From contig CP116038.1 of NCBI GenBank assembly GCA_027945135.1, forward strand, positions 1-64,000: a stretch of DNA of 64,000 nt, read 5' to 3'. The DNA is from Candidatus Phytoplasma oryzae. GTDB lineage: Bacteria; Bacillota_I; Bacilli_A; Acholeplasmatales; Acholeplasmataceae. Each line of letters opens with the position of its first letter. The stretch's first letter is position 1. Positions 1 to 7,810 of this stretch are shown piece by piece. The notes beneath the pieces were generated by a model. That model had not been told where the DNA came from. It saw nothing but the letters and a program-made list of their open reading frames with translations, and made no database searches. Made by a program: the position numbers and the translations under genes.

Positions 1-70
1 AAAAAGAAAAATATTAATTTTATAAAATCATCTTCAGTTTTCAAAGAAATAATTCAAATAATAAAAAATA

Positions 71-154
71 TGGTGGAGGGAGGTGGATTCGAACCACCGT
101 ACCTTTCGGAGCAGTTTTACAGACTGATGCGTTTAACCACTTCGCTATCCCTCC
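71..154 (-). tRNA. tRNA-Tyr (GTA)
   Basis: The reverse complement folds as a class II tRNA with a long variable arm, a GGAGGGA acceptor strand paired to TCCCTCC, a T-loop GTTCGAATC and a genomically encoded CCA end (71-73). The anticodon loop reads CTGTAAA, giving anticodon GTA for tyrosine. A perfect 10-bp hairpin abuts its 5' end at 155-178. Confidence 0.97.
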
Positions 155-178
155 AGCTATTTTAAATATAAAATAGCT
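155..178. terminator. Perfect hairpin abutting the 5' end of tRNA-Tyr
   Basis: A 10-bp inverted repeat (AGCTATTTTA / TAAAATAGCT) with a 4-nt loop ends exactly at the first base of tRNA-Tyr. On the plus strand it is followed by a T-run, as in an intrinsic terminator, but no plus-strand gene precedes it. On the minus strand it lies between yidC and the tRNA without a U-tract, so it may instead be a processing element or part of the tRNA leader. The structure is seen; its role is inferred. Confidence 0.5.
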
Positions 179-285
179 TTTTATTTATATTCAAATAAAA
201 TAATATTAAAAAAATAATTACTAATTGATTTTAACATATTTATTAAAAAAAATAAATATTTATTGAACAAAATAAAATATAAATT

Positions 286-1827
286 TTAATTTTCATTTAA
301 TAAATTAATTTTTTTATTAATAATATTACGATTTATAATAGTTTGAAAAATAGTATAAATATTACCTATAATCCAATATAAAGATAAACAAGAATCTTGC
401 AATGATGTTAACATCATTAAACAAATCATAAAATAATTAACTATCTTCATATTTTTTTCTTGAGCCTTATTTTTTATAATTTGTTCTGTAGTTAAAATTT
501 TGTCATTTTTTTTTATATGAAAATTTTTTTGAAAATTAATTTTATTTAAAAAAAACATACTTAAACCTACACAAAAAGATAATAAAAATTTTATTAAAAA
601 ATAATATCTAGGAACATCATAATCAGAAGATAAATATATAAAATTTAAAAAGGGTTTTTGTACAGAAATAGAAAAAATACCACCTTTAACACGAATACGA
701 TTTAAAGTTCTTAACATAGCTATAAAAATGGGCATTTGTAAAAAAGAAATCAAAATATCAAAAACACTAAAATTATGTTTTTTATAAACTTTAAAAATTT
801 CTAACTGCATTTTTTTTATTGAATCAGGATCTTTTTTTAAATAATATTTCTGTTGAATCTTATTAATTTCGGGTTGAGCCATACTCATATTTAAAGAAAA
901 AGTACTGGTTTTAGTATAAATAGGCCATAATAAAGTTCGTATTAAAATAGTTGTTATTAAAATACCTAATCCTAAATTACCTAAAAAAATACCTTCTTTA
1001 AGAGAAAAAATATAAGTAGAATAATATAATAAAGAACTTATAAAAATTAATAAAACATTCCAAATATATCCCCAAAACAATAAATAATCCCATTTTAATT
1101 TAAACGGCCACTGTATAGGTAAATCGCCACTATCATCAACAAACACTTCAAAAAAACATTTATTTAAACTTGATTTTACAAAAAAACTATTTAATTTATT
1201 AGAATTTTGTTTTTTTTCTCTAATCACGATATTATAATTTTTTAAAGAAATTGTATCTGTAGTATCTAAATTTTCACAAATTTTCAAATCTTTTAAATTT
1301 TCTATATCTTTCAACTGAAAATTATCACAAATACTAATTTTTAAAAATGATTTCGGATCTAAATATTTTTTTTGAAAATAATTCAAATTTGAACCTACTT
1401 TAATAGTAACAAAATCTTTTATATTAGAAATAATATTATCTTTTTTTATAGAAGAATAGTCTTTATAATAAAAATAAAATTTTTCATTTTCGAAAATTTT
1501 ATATAAGTTTTCTCTAATTTGTTGTTTTTCTTTTGAAAATTCTGCAGAATCAATATTCTGTATTATTATTTCCTGTTTTTGATTAAAACCTATTTTGAAA
1601 ACTTGAAAATAATGACTTAATTCAATATAATCATAATTTTCTTGATCTATAGAGTTTTTTATTTTTTTTAAATCATTTTCTTCTAACTTATTTAAAAAAA
1701 CAATTTCTATTCTCTCATTAGTTAATGGATTTTTTTTTTTAGAAAAAAAGCTTGAAATTGTTTGAATTATTAAAAAAAAAGTAATAGAAAAAAGAAATAT
1801 TTTGAAAAATTTTTTAATATTATTCAT
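286..1827 (-). CDS. yidC: Membrane protein insertase YidC/Oxa1
   Basis: This insertase, acting alone or with SecYEG, integrates proteins into the single cell membrane. The 513-residue protein has an N-terminal membrane segment (about 8-28), an external region of about 215 residues, then the conserved five-helix Oxa1 core from about 248 to 497. Arg297 in the segment before WPIY matches the functionally important groove arginine of the family, and MAQPEINKIQQKY (316-328) is the typical cytoplasmic loop. No lipobox cysteine follows the first segment, unlike SpoIIIJ of Bacillus. Its ATG overlaps the TGA of rnpA (ATGA), so the two are translationally coupled, as in the usual rpmH-rnpA-yidC order. 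Confidence 0.95.
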   Translation of the reverse strand: MNNIKKFFKIFLFSITFFLIIQTISSFFSKKKNPLTNERIEIVFLNKLEENDLKKIKNSIDQENYDYIELSHYFQVFKIGFNQKQEIIIQNIDSAEFSKEKQQIRENLYKIFENEKFYFYYKDYSSIKKDNIISNIKDFVTIKVGSNLNYFQKKYLDPKSFLKISICDNFQLKDIENLKDLKICENLDTTDTISLKNYNIVIREKKQNSNKLNSFFVKSSLNKCFFEVFVDDSGDLPIQWPFKLKWDYLLFWGYIWNVLLIFISSLLYYSTYIFSLKEGIFLGNLGLGILITTILIRTLLWPIYTKTSTFSLNMSMAQPEINKIQQKYYLKKDPDSIKKMQLEIFKVYKKHNFSVFDILISFLQMPIFIAMLRTLNRIRVKGGIFSISVQKPFLNFIYLSSDYDVPRYYFLIKFLLSFCVGLSMFFLNKINFQKNFHIKKNDKILTTEQIIKNKAQEKNMKIVNYFMICLMMLTSLQDSCLSLYWIIGNIYTIFQTIINRNIINKKINLLNEN

Positions 1828-2195
1828 TGTAGTTTTTTTTCCTTATTATGTATATTATCATAAATTAAAAAAGATTTTTTTAATAAATATAAAAATTTTT
1901 CAGATAATTCTTTAAAATTTAATTTTTTTGCAGAAGGTTTAATAACTAAAACAAAAGAAGATTTATAATCTATTATGGAATAATAATTATGAATAATCAT
2001 TCTTAAACGTCTTTTTATTAAATTTCTTTCATGAGATTTACCATATTTTTTATTAATACTTAAAGCGAATTTAAAATGACTAAAATGATTATTCTTAGCA
2101 TAATATAATATGAAAAAATAATTTCTAACATTTTTTTTAAATTTAAAAATTAAGTTAATTTCTTTTCTTTTGGTCAAAATAAATTTTTTTTTCAT
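1824..2195 (-). CDS. rnpA: Ribonuclease P protein component
   Basis: This is the protein subunit of RNase P, which matures tRNA 5' ends together with the RnpB RNA (not in this window). The 123-residue basic protein carries the family RNR signature in SHERNLIKRRLR at 54-65. Its TGA stop overlaps the yidC start. In most bacteria rpmH lies directly upstream; here an aminopeptidase gene sits between them. Confidence 0.93.
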   Translation of the reverse strand: MKKKFILTKRKEINLIFKFKKNVRNYFFILYYAKNNHFSHFKFALSINKKYGKSHERNLIKRRLRMIIHNYYSIIDYKSSFVLVIKPSAKKLNFKELSEKFLYLLKKSFLIYDNIHNKEKKLQ

Positions 2196-2284
2196 TATAA
2201 AATTTTATAAACCCTTTATCATAATATAAACTTGTTCTAAAAAACAAAATATTCTTATCTCGGATTCATAAAAAAACATTTTTT

Positions 2285-3349
2285 TTAATTTTCTAAAATA
2301 TCTTTAACTTTATTTTTATCCAGTTTTAGAATTAATAATTTAAGAAGTTTAATAGTATTTTGAATATCTTCTTTATGAACTATAGAAGTATGAGAATGAA
2401 TATAACGTGTTGGTATACCTATAACAATAGAAGCAGATCCTTCATTTTGTAAATGCATAGCTGAAGCATCTGTTTGACCTCCCGTAGGTTTAGGTTGTTG
2501 AAAAGGAATATTATTTTCTATAGCAATATTCATTACCATTTCTCTTAAATATTTATGAGCAACTAAACCATAATCAAAAACAGGAATTTGAGGCCCTTTA
2601 CCTAACATTTGTCCAGAAACATTTAATTCACAACCAGGGGTATCATCAGCAATGCCAGTATCAACAGCTATAGCAATAGATGGTTTTGTTTTGTTAGCAC
2701 TTGTAATAGCTCCTCTTAAACCTACTTCTTCTTGAACAGTAAAAGCTCCAATAAACTGATTAGGGTTATCTTTTAAAGATTTAAGTAATTCCATTATAAC
2801 AAAAACTCCTACGCGATTATCTATAGCTTTAGATAATAAAAAATTAGAATTGCCTAATACTCTAAATTCAGTATAAGGAGTAACCATATCACCTATTTTT
2901 ACTCCTAATTTTTCGGCTTCTTCCTTATTTTGTACACCTAAATCCAAAAATAAATCTTTAATTTGAGGCATTTTCTCTCTATCTGCAGAAGTTAAAACAT
3001 GTGGAGGTTTGGAACCTGTAACAGCAAATAAAATACCTTTATAAGTATGAATTTGCCAAACTTGTGCTAACATTACATGAGGTAACCAACCGCCTAAAGT
3101 CTGAAATTTGATAAATCCTTCTTTAGTTATTTCAGTCACTATTAAACCTATTTCATCAACATGACTAGCTAATAATATCTTTGGTCCTTCTAAACCTTTA
3201 TAAGTTATCATACTGCCTAGATTATCATATTCTATCTTATCAACAAATTTTTGAATTTTTTCCTTTATATATAAATTAACTTTTTTTTCTTGACCAGGAA
3301 CACCACTTAAACTTGTTAAATTTTTCATTTCAGATAATAAATCAAACAT
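2285..3349 (-). CDS. M42 family metallo-aminopeptidase (glutamyl aminopeptidase-like)
   Basis: This is a probable cytosolic dinuclear-metal aminopeptidase that trims peptides, useful in an organism living on host peptides. The 354 residues are full length for family M42 (YsdC, FrvX, PepA). Expected metal and catalytic residues are visible: His63 and Asp65 in ASHVDEIGLIV, Asp177 in KAIDNRVG, Glu207/Glu208 in TVQEEVGLRGA, Asp230 in AVDTG and His318 in RYIHSHTS. Members have often been mis-annotated as endoglucanases (celM). The gene sits between rpmH and rnpA, an unusual place, and is co-directional with both. Confidence 0.92.
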   Translation of the reverse strand: MFDLLSEMKNLTSLSGVPGQEKKVNLYIKEKIQKFVDKIEYDNLGSMITYKGLEGPKILLASHVDEIGLIVTEITKEGFIKFQTLGGWLPHVMLAQVWQIHTYKGILFAVTGSKPPHVLTSADREKMPQIKDLFLDLGVQNKEEAEKLGVKIGDMVTPYTEFRVLGNSNFLLSKAIDNRVGVFVIMELLKSLKDNPNQFIGAFTVQEEVGLRGAITSANKTKPSIAIAVDTGIADDTPGCELNVSGQMLGKGPQIPVFDYGLVAHKYLREMVMNIAIENNIPFQQPKPTGGQTDASAMHLQNEGSASIVIGIPTRYIHSHTSIVHKEDIQNTIKLLKLLILKLDKNKVKDILEN

Positions 3350-3398
3350 AATTTTCTTGCTTTCCTTTCTAAATAATATAATTGTAATTTTAAAAAAA

Positions 3399-3533
3399 TT
3401 AACAACTTAATTTTAAACGACCTTTTTTTCTTCTAGAACTAATAACATCACGACCGCCTTTAGTAGACATTCTTGTTCTAAAGCCATGAGTTCTTTTTCT
3501 TTTTATTTTACTTGGCTGATATGTTCTTTTCAT
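3399..3533 (-). CDS. rpmH: 50S ribosomal protein L34
   Basis: A 44-residue very basic protein, [18 protein letters not shown] onward, continuing with the family core [21 protein letters not shown]. This is an unambiguous L34 of normal length. It is preceded by a GGGA ribosome-binding site about 11 nt from the ATG. It begins the cluster rpmH-aminopeptidase-rnpA-yidC. The C-terminal residue is a cysteine, which is a little unusual for L34. Confidence 0.97.
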   Translation of the reverse strand: MKRTYQPSKIKRKRTHGFRTRMSTKGGRDVISSRRKKGRLKLSC

Positions 3534-3634
3534 AAAATTTATATCCCTTTTTAATTAAGTTTAATTTTATAAATTAAAAAAAATTGTATTTTAAAATTAA
3601 AGTCAAAATAAAATCAAAAATAATAATCCTTATA

Positions 3635-3670
3635 TTTTTAAATTAAATTAAATTTTTAAATTAAATTAAA
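3635..3670. repeat. 18-bp direct tandem repeat, two copies
   Basis: The 18-mer TTTTTAAATTAAATTAAA occurs twice without a gap in the 250-bp non-coding stretch upstream of rpmH. An imperfect AT-only palindrome follows at about 3680-3712. No gene or DnaA box is seen in this stretch; the repeats may simply reflect slippage in AT-rich DNA. Confidence 0.8.
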
Positions 3671-3783
3671 ATTTCAAAATATATATTAAAATTAATATTA
3701 ATTTAATATATATCGAAAAAATAATATAAAAAAATATATTTAATTTTGAAAATAAAAAACAAAAAAATAAAAATCAAATATTT

Positions 3784-4389
3784 TTAGTTTGTATTTTGTT
3801 TATTATTTTTTTGATTATATTTTGAATAAATATTTATTTTTTTCCAAAAAGAAAAAATAAAAAATAAAGTTAAGATTAAAAAAAACCAACCTAAACATTG
3901 CAAAACAAAAGAAGTTAAATTAAATTTTTTTCCGCAAAGATAAAAACTTAATCCAAATAAAATTAAATAACAAAAAAAATTCAAAGGAATAATTTGTTTA
4001 TTTTTTTTTAAATACTCTATATATAATTCAACGACACTATGCACAATAATGATATATAATATCATATTATTTATCTGAAAAAAGTTTTTTAAAAAACTTT
4101 TTGTAATAAAAGTACTAGATAATAAAATTAAAGATATTAAAATTAAAACTAAACTTTCAAAAAAAAATAAAAATTTAACCATCTGTTTATTTTTATTAAT
4201 TTTAGGAACGACAAAATAATAATTTATTATACAAATTAAAATACCCAATAAAATATCACATACTTTTATTTGATTATGAGTATAAGGTAAAGTAAACACC
4301 AATTTTTCATAAAAAAAACAAGAAATAGAAAATATCAAACTGAATACAATTTTAATTAAATTTAAAAAAATACTTTTTTTTTGAAACAT
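3784..4389 (-). CDS. Hypothetical multi-pass membrane protein
   Basis: I do not recognise this 201-residue protein. It is very hydrophobic, with about six predicted membrane segments: roughly residues 10-28, 45-62, 72-95, 105-123, 136-152 and 160-180. It ends in a short lysine- and asparagine-rich tail. There is no obvious signature, catalytic motif or lipobox. It lies between rplT and rpmH, with about 175 bp and 250 bp of non-coding DNA on either side, so it is probably a separate transcription unit. Phytoplasmas carry many lineage-specific membrane proteins of this kind, and a function cannot be assigned from the sequence. Confidence 0.7.
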   Translation of the reverse strand: MFQKKSIFLNLIKIVFSLIFSISCFFYEKLVFTLPYTHNQIKVCDILLGILICIINYYFVVPKINKNKQMVKFLFFFESLVLILISLILLSSTFITKSFLKNFFQINNMILYIIIVHSVVELYIEYLKKNKQIIPLNFFCYLILFGLSFYLCGKKFNLTSFVLQCLGWFFLILTLFFIFSFWKKINIYSKYNQKNNKQNTN

Positions 4390-4565
4390 TTTAACAATAA
4401 CTATCCTTAATTTTATAACTTTTTTTATATATATATTTATAAAAATAAATAAATTTGAAAAAGTATCTAATTTATTCTAACATATATTTTATCTTTATTA
4501 TATTTGAAAATTTATTAATATTATTAATATTAACAATGAATATTAAAATGATTTATTCTATTTTT

Positions 4566-5198
4566 TTATTTATTTTTTAAAATATTAATTAATTCTGTTT
4601 TTTTTAATTTAGAAAAATTTTTTATCTTTCTTTCTCTAGCTAATATTCTAAGATCAGTTAATAACATTTTTTCCAATACAATATTATTATCTTTTTTCTT
4701 AATATTTTGATTATTATCATCTTCTAATGTTTTTTCTTCTATTTTAGATGAATCTATATTTAAATCTTCATTAGATAAAGAAGAAGAAGTCAATTCTAAA
4801 TTATTATTTGTGTCAGAAATATTTAAAATATTATTTTGTTTTTGATCTAAATATTTTTTTGACAAATTAACATATTCTTTAAACATTTGAGGTTGTGAAA
4901 AAGCAATTTCCGCCAACATTTTACGATTAATCTCTGTTTTAGATAATTTTAATCCATGCATAAAAAGAGAATAACTTATATTATTATTCAAACAACCTGC
5001 ATTCACTCTGGTTATCCATAATTTTCTAAAATCTCTTTTTTTTCTTCTTCTATCTCTATAAGCATATTGCAAAGAGCGCATAACTTGTTCATGTGCTGTC
5101 TTATAAAGAATACTTTTAGAACCAAAATATCCTTTAGCTAATTTTAAAATTTTTTTTCTTTTCTTTCGTCTTGCATTCGTAAAATTTATTTTTACCAT
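4566..5198 (-). CDS. rplT: 50S ribosomal protein L20 with C-terminal SAP/Rho-N-like extension
   Basis: Residues 1 to about 117 are a complete L20, which binds 23S rRNA and in many bacteria represses its own operon. The usual length is about 117-120 residues; this protein has 210. After an acidic, asparagine-rich linker (about 118-174) comes a compact 36-residue segment, 175-210, containing [20 protein letters not shown] and then KKTELINIL. That pattern fits the short helix-extended-helix nucleic-acid-binding module of the Rho N-terminal/SAP type. The gene ends the infC-rpmI-rplT operon. The ribosomal assignment is certain; the role of the tail is inferred. Confidence 0.95.
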   Translation of the reverse strand: MVKINFTNARRKKRKKILKLAKGYFGSKSILYKTAHEQVMRSLQYAYRDRRRKKRDFRKLWITRVNAGCLNNNISYSLFMHGLKLSKTEINRKMLAEIAFSQPQMFKEYVNLSKKYLDQKQNNILNISDTNNNLELTSSSLSNEDLNIDSSKIEEKTLEDDNNQNIKKKDNNIVLEKMLLTDLRILARERKIKNFSKLKKTELINILKNK

Positions 5199-5247
5199 TT
5201 CTCCTACTTTCCTTTATCTTTTATATGGATTTTATTATAAATATAAT

Positions 5248-5439
5248 TTAGACTAAAAGATATTTGATTCTTTTCAAATCAGACTTATCTACTTGTGTAA
5301 TTTTTCTTAATTGTCTATTTTGTTTTTTAGTTTTGGAACTAGCTAAATGATTTTTAAAAGCGTGTTTTCTTAAAAATTTACCTGTACTAGTGATTTTAAT
5401 TCTTTTTTTTAAACCCTTATGTATCTTCTTTTTAATCAT
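5248..5439 (-). CDS. rpmI: 50S ribosomal protein L35
   Basis: This is a 63-residue basic large-subunit protein with the typical KIHKGLKKR start and GKFLRKHAFKNHLASSKTKK core. I place the start at the ATG at 5437-5439, because this puts the conserved histidine at residue 7 as in Bacillus L35. A GTG six codons upstream (5455-5457) is in frame and lies close to a weak AAGAAA, so the longer form cannot be excluded. It is the middle gene of infC-rpmI-rplT. Confidence 0.93.
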   Translation of the reverse strand: MIKKKIHKGLKKRIKITSTGKFLRKHAFKNHLASSKTKKQNRQLRKITQVDKSDLKRIKYLLV

Positions 5440-5545
5440 TTTTGAATAAACTATCACTTTCTTAATATTTTATTGAAATTATATTATGAATAATAAAAAA
5501 AATTATATAAATTAATTTCAAAAATAAAAAAATATAAAATTTAAA

Positions 5546-6082
5546 TTATTGTTTTTGTTTCGAACTAAAAACAGCAATCATTCTGTTGCCTTCTATTTTA
5601 GGATTAATTTCTAAAAAACCAATATTCATTAATTTTTGTGAAATTTTTTGAAAAATTTCTTTACCTAAAACTGTATTATTAATCATTCTGCCTCTAAACC
5701 TAATAATAAATTTTACTTTAAAACCTTTGCTTAAAAAAGAAATAACTTTATTAATTTTAATATTTAAATCATTATTTTCAATATTAGGATTAATACGTAT
5801 CTCCTTAATAATAATTACTTTTTGTTTTTTACTAATTTCTTTCATTTTTTTTTGTTGTTGATATCGAAACCGAGAAAAATCCATTAAACGAATCACTTTC
5901 GGATTTGAATTAGTATTAATTAAAACCATATCAATTTCTTTTTCTTCAGATAATTTTACAATTTCAGATTTTTCTAAAACACCTAATTTATTTCCATTTT
6001 CATCTAAAACTAAATATTCTCCTTGAGGAATTTGATCATTAAATAAAAAATTTTCTTTAATATTTTTTTTATATTTATTAAT
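5546..6082 (-). CDS. infC: Translation initiation factor IF-3 with AUU start
   Basis: IF-3 controls start-codon and initiator-tRNA selection on the 30S subunit. Reading only from the first ATG (5927-5929) gives 127 residues and cuts off the N-terminal domain. The same frame stays open upstream for 51 codons and encodes the family motif FNDQIPQGEYLVLDENGNKL. An ATT at 6080-6082 lies 6 nt after an AGAGG ribosome-binding site (6089-6093). This gives 178 residues, the normal IF-3 length. AUU initiation of infC is an established autoregulatory feature in E. coli. The C-terminal domain includes RLMDFSRFRYQQQKK. It is the first gene of infC-rpmI-rplT. Confidence 0.93.
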   Translation of the reverse strand: MNKYKKNIKENFLFNDQIPQGEYLVLDENGNKLGVLEKSEIVKLSEEKEIDMVLINTNSNPKVIRLMDFSRFRYQQQKKMKEISKKQKVIIIKEIRINPNIENNDLNIKINKVISFLSKGFKVKFIIRFRGRMINNTVLGKEIFQKISQKLMNIGFLEINPKIEGNRMIAVFSSKQKQ

Positions 6083-6142
6083 ATTAAACCTCTTTCTTTT
6101 TTTAATTGTGGTGAATTAAAATAAATAAAATTTCAAAATATG

Positions 6143-6168
6143 AAAAAAGTACTTATTATATAAGTACT
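6143..6168 (-). terminator. Attenuator-like hairpin before infC
   Basis: On the minus strand a perfect 8-bp stem (AGTACTTA / TAAGTACT, 5-nt loop) is followed by a U-run and lies about 50 nt upstream of the infC ribosome-binding site. It has the form of an intrinsic terminator inside the leader. L20-controlled leader attenuation is known for this operon in Bacillus, so this is a plausible attenuator; regulation here is inferred. Confidence 0.6.
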
Positions 6169-6389
6169 CCTCTTTTAATTAAAAAAATAAAAAATCAAAA
6201 ATTAGAATTAATAATAATGAAATATTAATTATTTACAAATGACTTTATTATTTTGTGCTTGAAACCTAAAAAATAATTTTTATTTCATTAATCATTTTTT
6301 CAGGCAGAAGAGAGAAAAAAATAATTTATTTATCTTTTCTTTTCACATTTTTTTTAAAATAAATTTAACTTAAAAACTAATACAAATAA
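6169..6389 (-). promoter_or_regulatory. infC-rpmI-rplT leader RNA (L20-leader candidate)
   Basis: About 300 nt separates the promoter from the infC start, with no ORF. Besides the attenuator-like hairpin it holds a long imperfect stem: the arm at 6291-6304 (CCTGAAAAAATGAT) pairs with 6265-6277 (ATTATTTTTTAGG) apart from one bulged G. Long structured leaders of this operon bind L20 in Firmicutes. The structure is seen by eye; L20 binding is inference. Confidence 0.5.
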
Positions 6390-6417
6390 ATTATACAGTA
6401 AAAAAAATAAATTTCAA
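6390..6417 (-). promoter_or_regulatory. Promoter of the infC operon
   Basis: The minus strand has TTGAAA (6412-6417), a 16-bp spacer and a perfect TATAAT (6390-6395). This is a sigma-70-type promoter about 310 nt upstream of the infC AUU, which defines the long leader. The same TTGAAA-16-TATAAT layout occurs before tRNA-Arg. Confidence 0.75.
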
Positions 6418-6457
6418 TTACACAAAAATAATTAATATAACAGAAATTATAAAAAAA

Positions 6458-6826
6458 TTAAAAATAAATTTTAACTAATTCAGAATCTTTACGAATTAAA
6501 TTAAATACTTCTAAATTTAAATAATAAACATAATGTAATGGATTATCAGATATTTCATCTGATTTAAATAAAATATTTAGTTCTAAAAATTTTTTTGTAA
6601 TTGGAGAATTTGAAGTTAAAGGAAACTTCTTATCTTTATATTTTAAAATAGTTTTTAAAATTTCTTTCTCTAAAAGATTAAATTTTAATAAACATTTTTT
6701 AATATAAATTCTTTTACTTCTTTTATGTAAAAATAACATAAAAACAAGAATTATTAATGATATAAAAAAAAATATAAAAAATTGAAATAAAAATTCTAGA
6801 GTAATATTAATAAAATTATAAAACAT
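6458..6826 (-). CDS. Hypothetical protein with N-terminal membrane anchor
   Basis: This 122-residue protein has one long hydrophobic segment (about 8-33) followed by a soluble basic part. From residue 48 the pattern FNLLEKEILKTILKYKDKKF, a predicted helix pair, then LELNILFKSDE and YYLNLEVFNLI resembles a winged-helix-like fold, as in SieB-type superinfection-exclusion proteins. The resemblance is too weak to name it. It lies just downstream of yneF on the same strand and upstream of the infC promoter. Function unknown. Confidence 0.6.
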   Translation of the reverse strand: MFYNFINITLEFLFQFFIFFFISLIILVFMLFLHKRSKRIYIKKCLLKFNLLEKEILKTILKYKDKKFPLTSNSPITKKFLELNILFKSDEISDNPLHYVYYLNLEVFNLIRKDSELVKIYF

Positions 6827-6886
6827 ATAAAAAACAACTCCGTATTTATTTTCATTTAAAAATTATAATTAAATGTTAATTAAATT

Positions 6887-7096
6887 TTACTTTTTATTTT
6901 TCATAAAAGTAGACATAATTTGCTTAATTTGCTTTTCGCTAGGAGTTCTTCCCATTTGTTTAAAAATTTCTTTAATTTGTCTTTCTGTTATTGGTGGATT
7001 TTTTTCCAAATATTTTTTAAATAGAAAAAATACAATAATACCTCCGATAATAAAACCTATAACAAAAAATAAAATTAATTGAAAAACAATATTCAT
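6887..7096 (-). CDS. UPF0154 / YneF family small membrane protein
   Basis: This 69-residue protein has one N-terminal membrane helix with glycine packing motifs (about 7-27) and the characteristic tail KKYLEKNPPITERQIKEIF followed by QMGRTPSEKQIKQIM. That matches the UPF0154 (YneF) family, single-spanning proteins of unknown function common in Firmicutes and mollicutes. A GAGG ribosome-binding site precedes the ATG. The overlapping plus-strand reading frame is a shadow. Confidence 0.88.
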   Translation of the reverse strand: MNIVFQLILFFVIGFIIGGIIVFFLFKKYLEKNPPITERQIKEIFKQMGRTPSEKQIKQIMSTFMKNKK

Positions 7097-7201
7097 ATAA
7101 TTAAAACCTCTTTATATATAACAATAAAAATTATAAAATCAAAATATAATAAAAAATAATTTTATTATAAATTATAAATTCAAAAAAATATAGAAATAAA
7201 A

Positions 7202-7753
7202 TTATTTTTTATTATAATAATTTAATCTTTTATTTCCATATTTTTTGGTTTTGAATAAACTAAAAAAACCTATTTCATTAGGTAAATTTTCTGTATGATA
7301 TATTTCATAAATAATAAAGCTATGAGAATAAGAAATTTTATCTAAATAAGGGAAAAATTTATAGTGATAATCATAAAAATAAGGAGGGTCAATAATTATA
7401 ATATCAAATTTTTTTTTTTCTTTTACAAATTTTTTCAAAATTTTAAAAGCATCTGAAAAAAAAATTTTAATCTGATCATTACTTAAACTTAGTTTTTTTT
7501 TATTAGCATGCATAGTCTTAAAAGCCACAAACAAATTATCAACTAAATAAATTTCTTTAGCATTTCTACTTAAAGCTTCAAATCCATAACAACCAGAACC
7601 AGAAAATAAATCTAGTAAGATAGCATTTTGTATAAAATCGCCAATAGTATTAAATAAAGATTTTCTTAATAAATTAGAAGTACTTCGTGTTTTTGAAGAA
7701 GGAACCATTTTCAATTTAAAACCTTTATATTTTCCACTAATAATACGAATCAT
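7202..7753 (-). CDS. rsmD: 16S rRNA (guanine966-N2)-methyltransferase
   Basis: RsmD uses S-adenosylmethionine to methylate G966 of 16S rRNA. In the 183 residues, MIRIISGKYKG at the start, the TRSTSNLLRKSLFN segment, motif I LLDLFSGSGCYGFEAL (46-61) and the catalytic DPPY at 122-125 are all in family order. Length is normal for RsmD. In many Firmicutes rsmD precedes coaD; no coaD is seen here. Confidence 0.93.
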   Translation of the reverse strand: MIRIISGKYKGFKLKMVPSSKTRSTSNLLRKSLFNTIGDFIQNAILLDLFSGSGCYGFEALSRNAKEIYLVDNLFVAFKTMHANKKKLSLSNDQIKIFFSDAFKILKKFVKEKKKFDIIIIDPPYFYDYHYKFFPYLDKISYSHSFIIYEIYHTENLPNEIGFFSLFKTKKYGNKRLNYYNKK

Positions 7754-7810
7754 AAATTCTTATCTCGCTTAAATAAATATTAATAATTTAAATAAATAAT
7801 TATAAAAAAT

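Noticed and set aside
6873-7082. Plus-strand reading frame overlapping yneF
   Set aside because: yneF has a family match and a GAGG ribosome-binding site; the plus-strand frame has neither.
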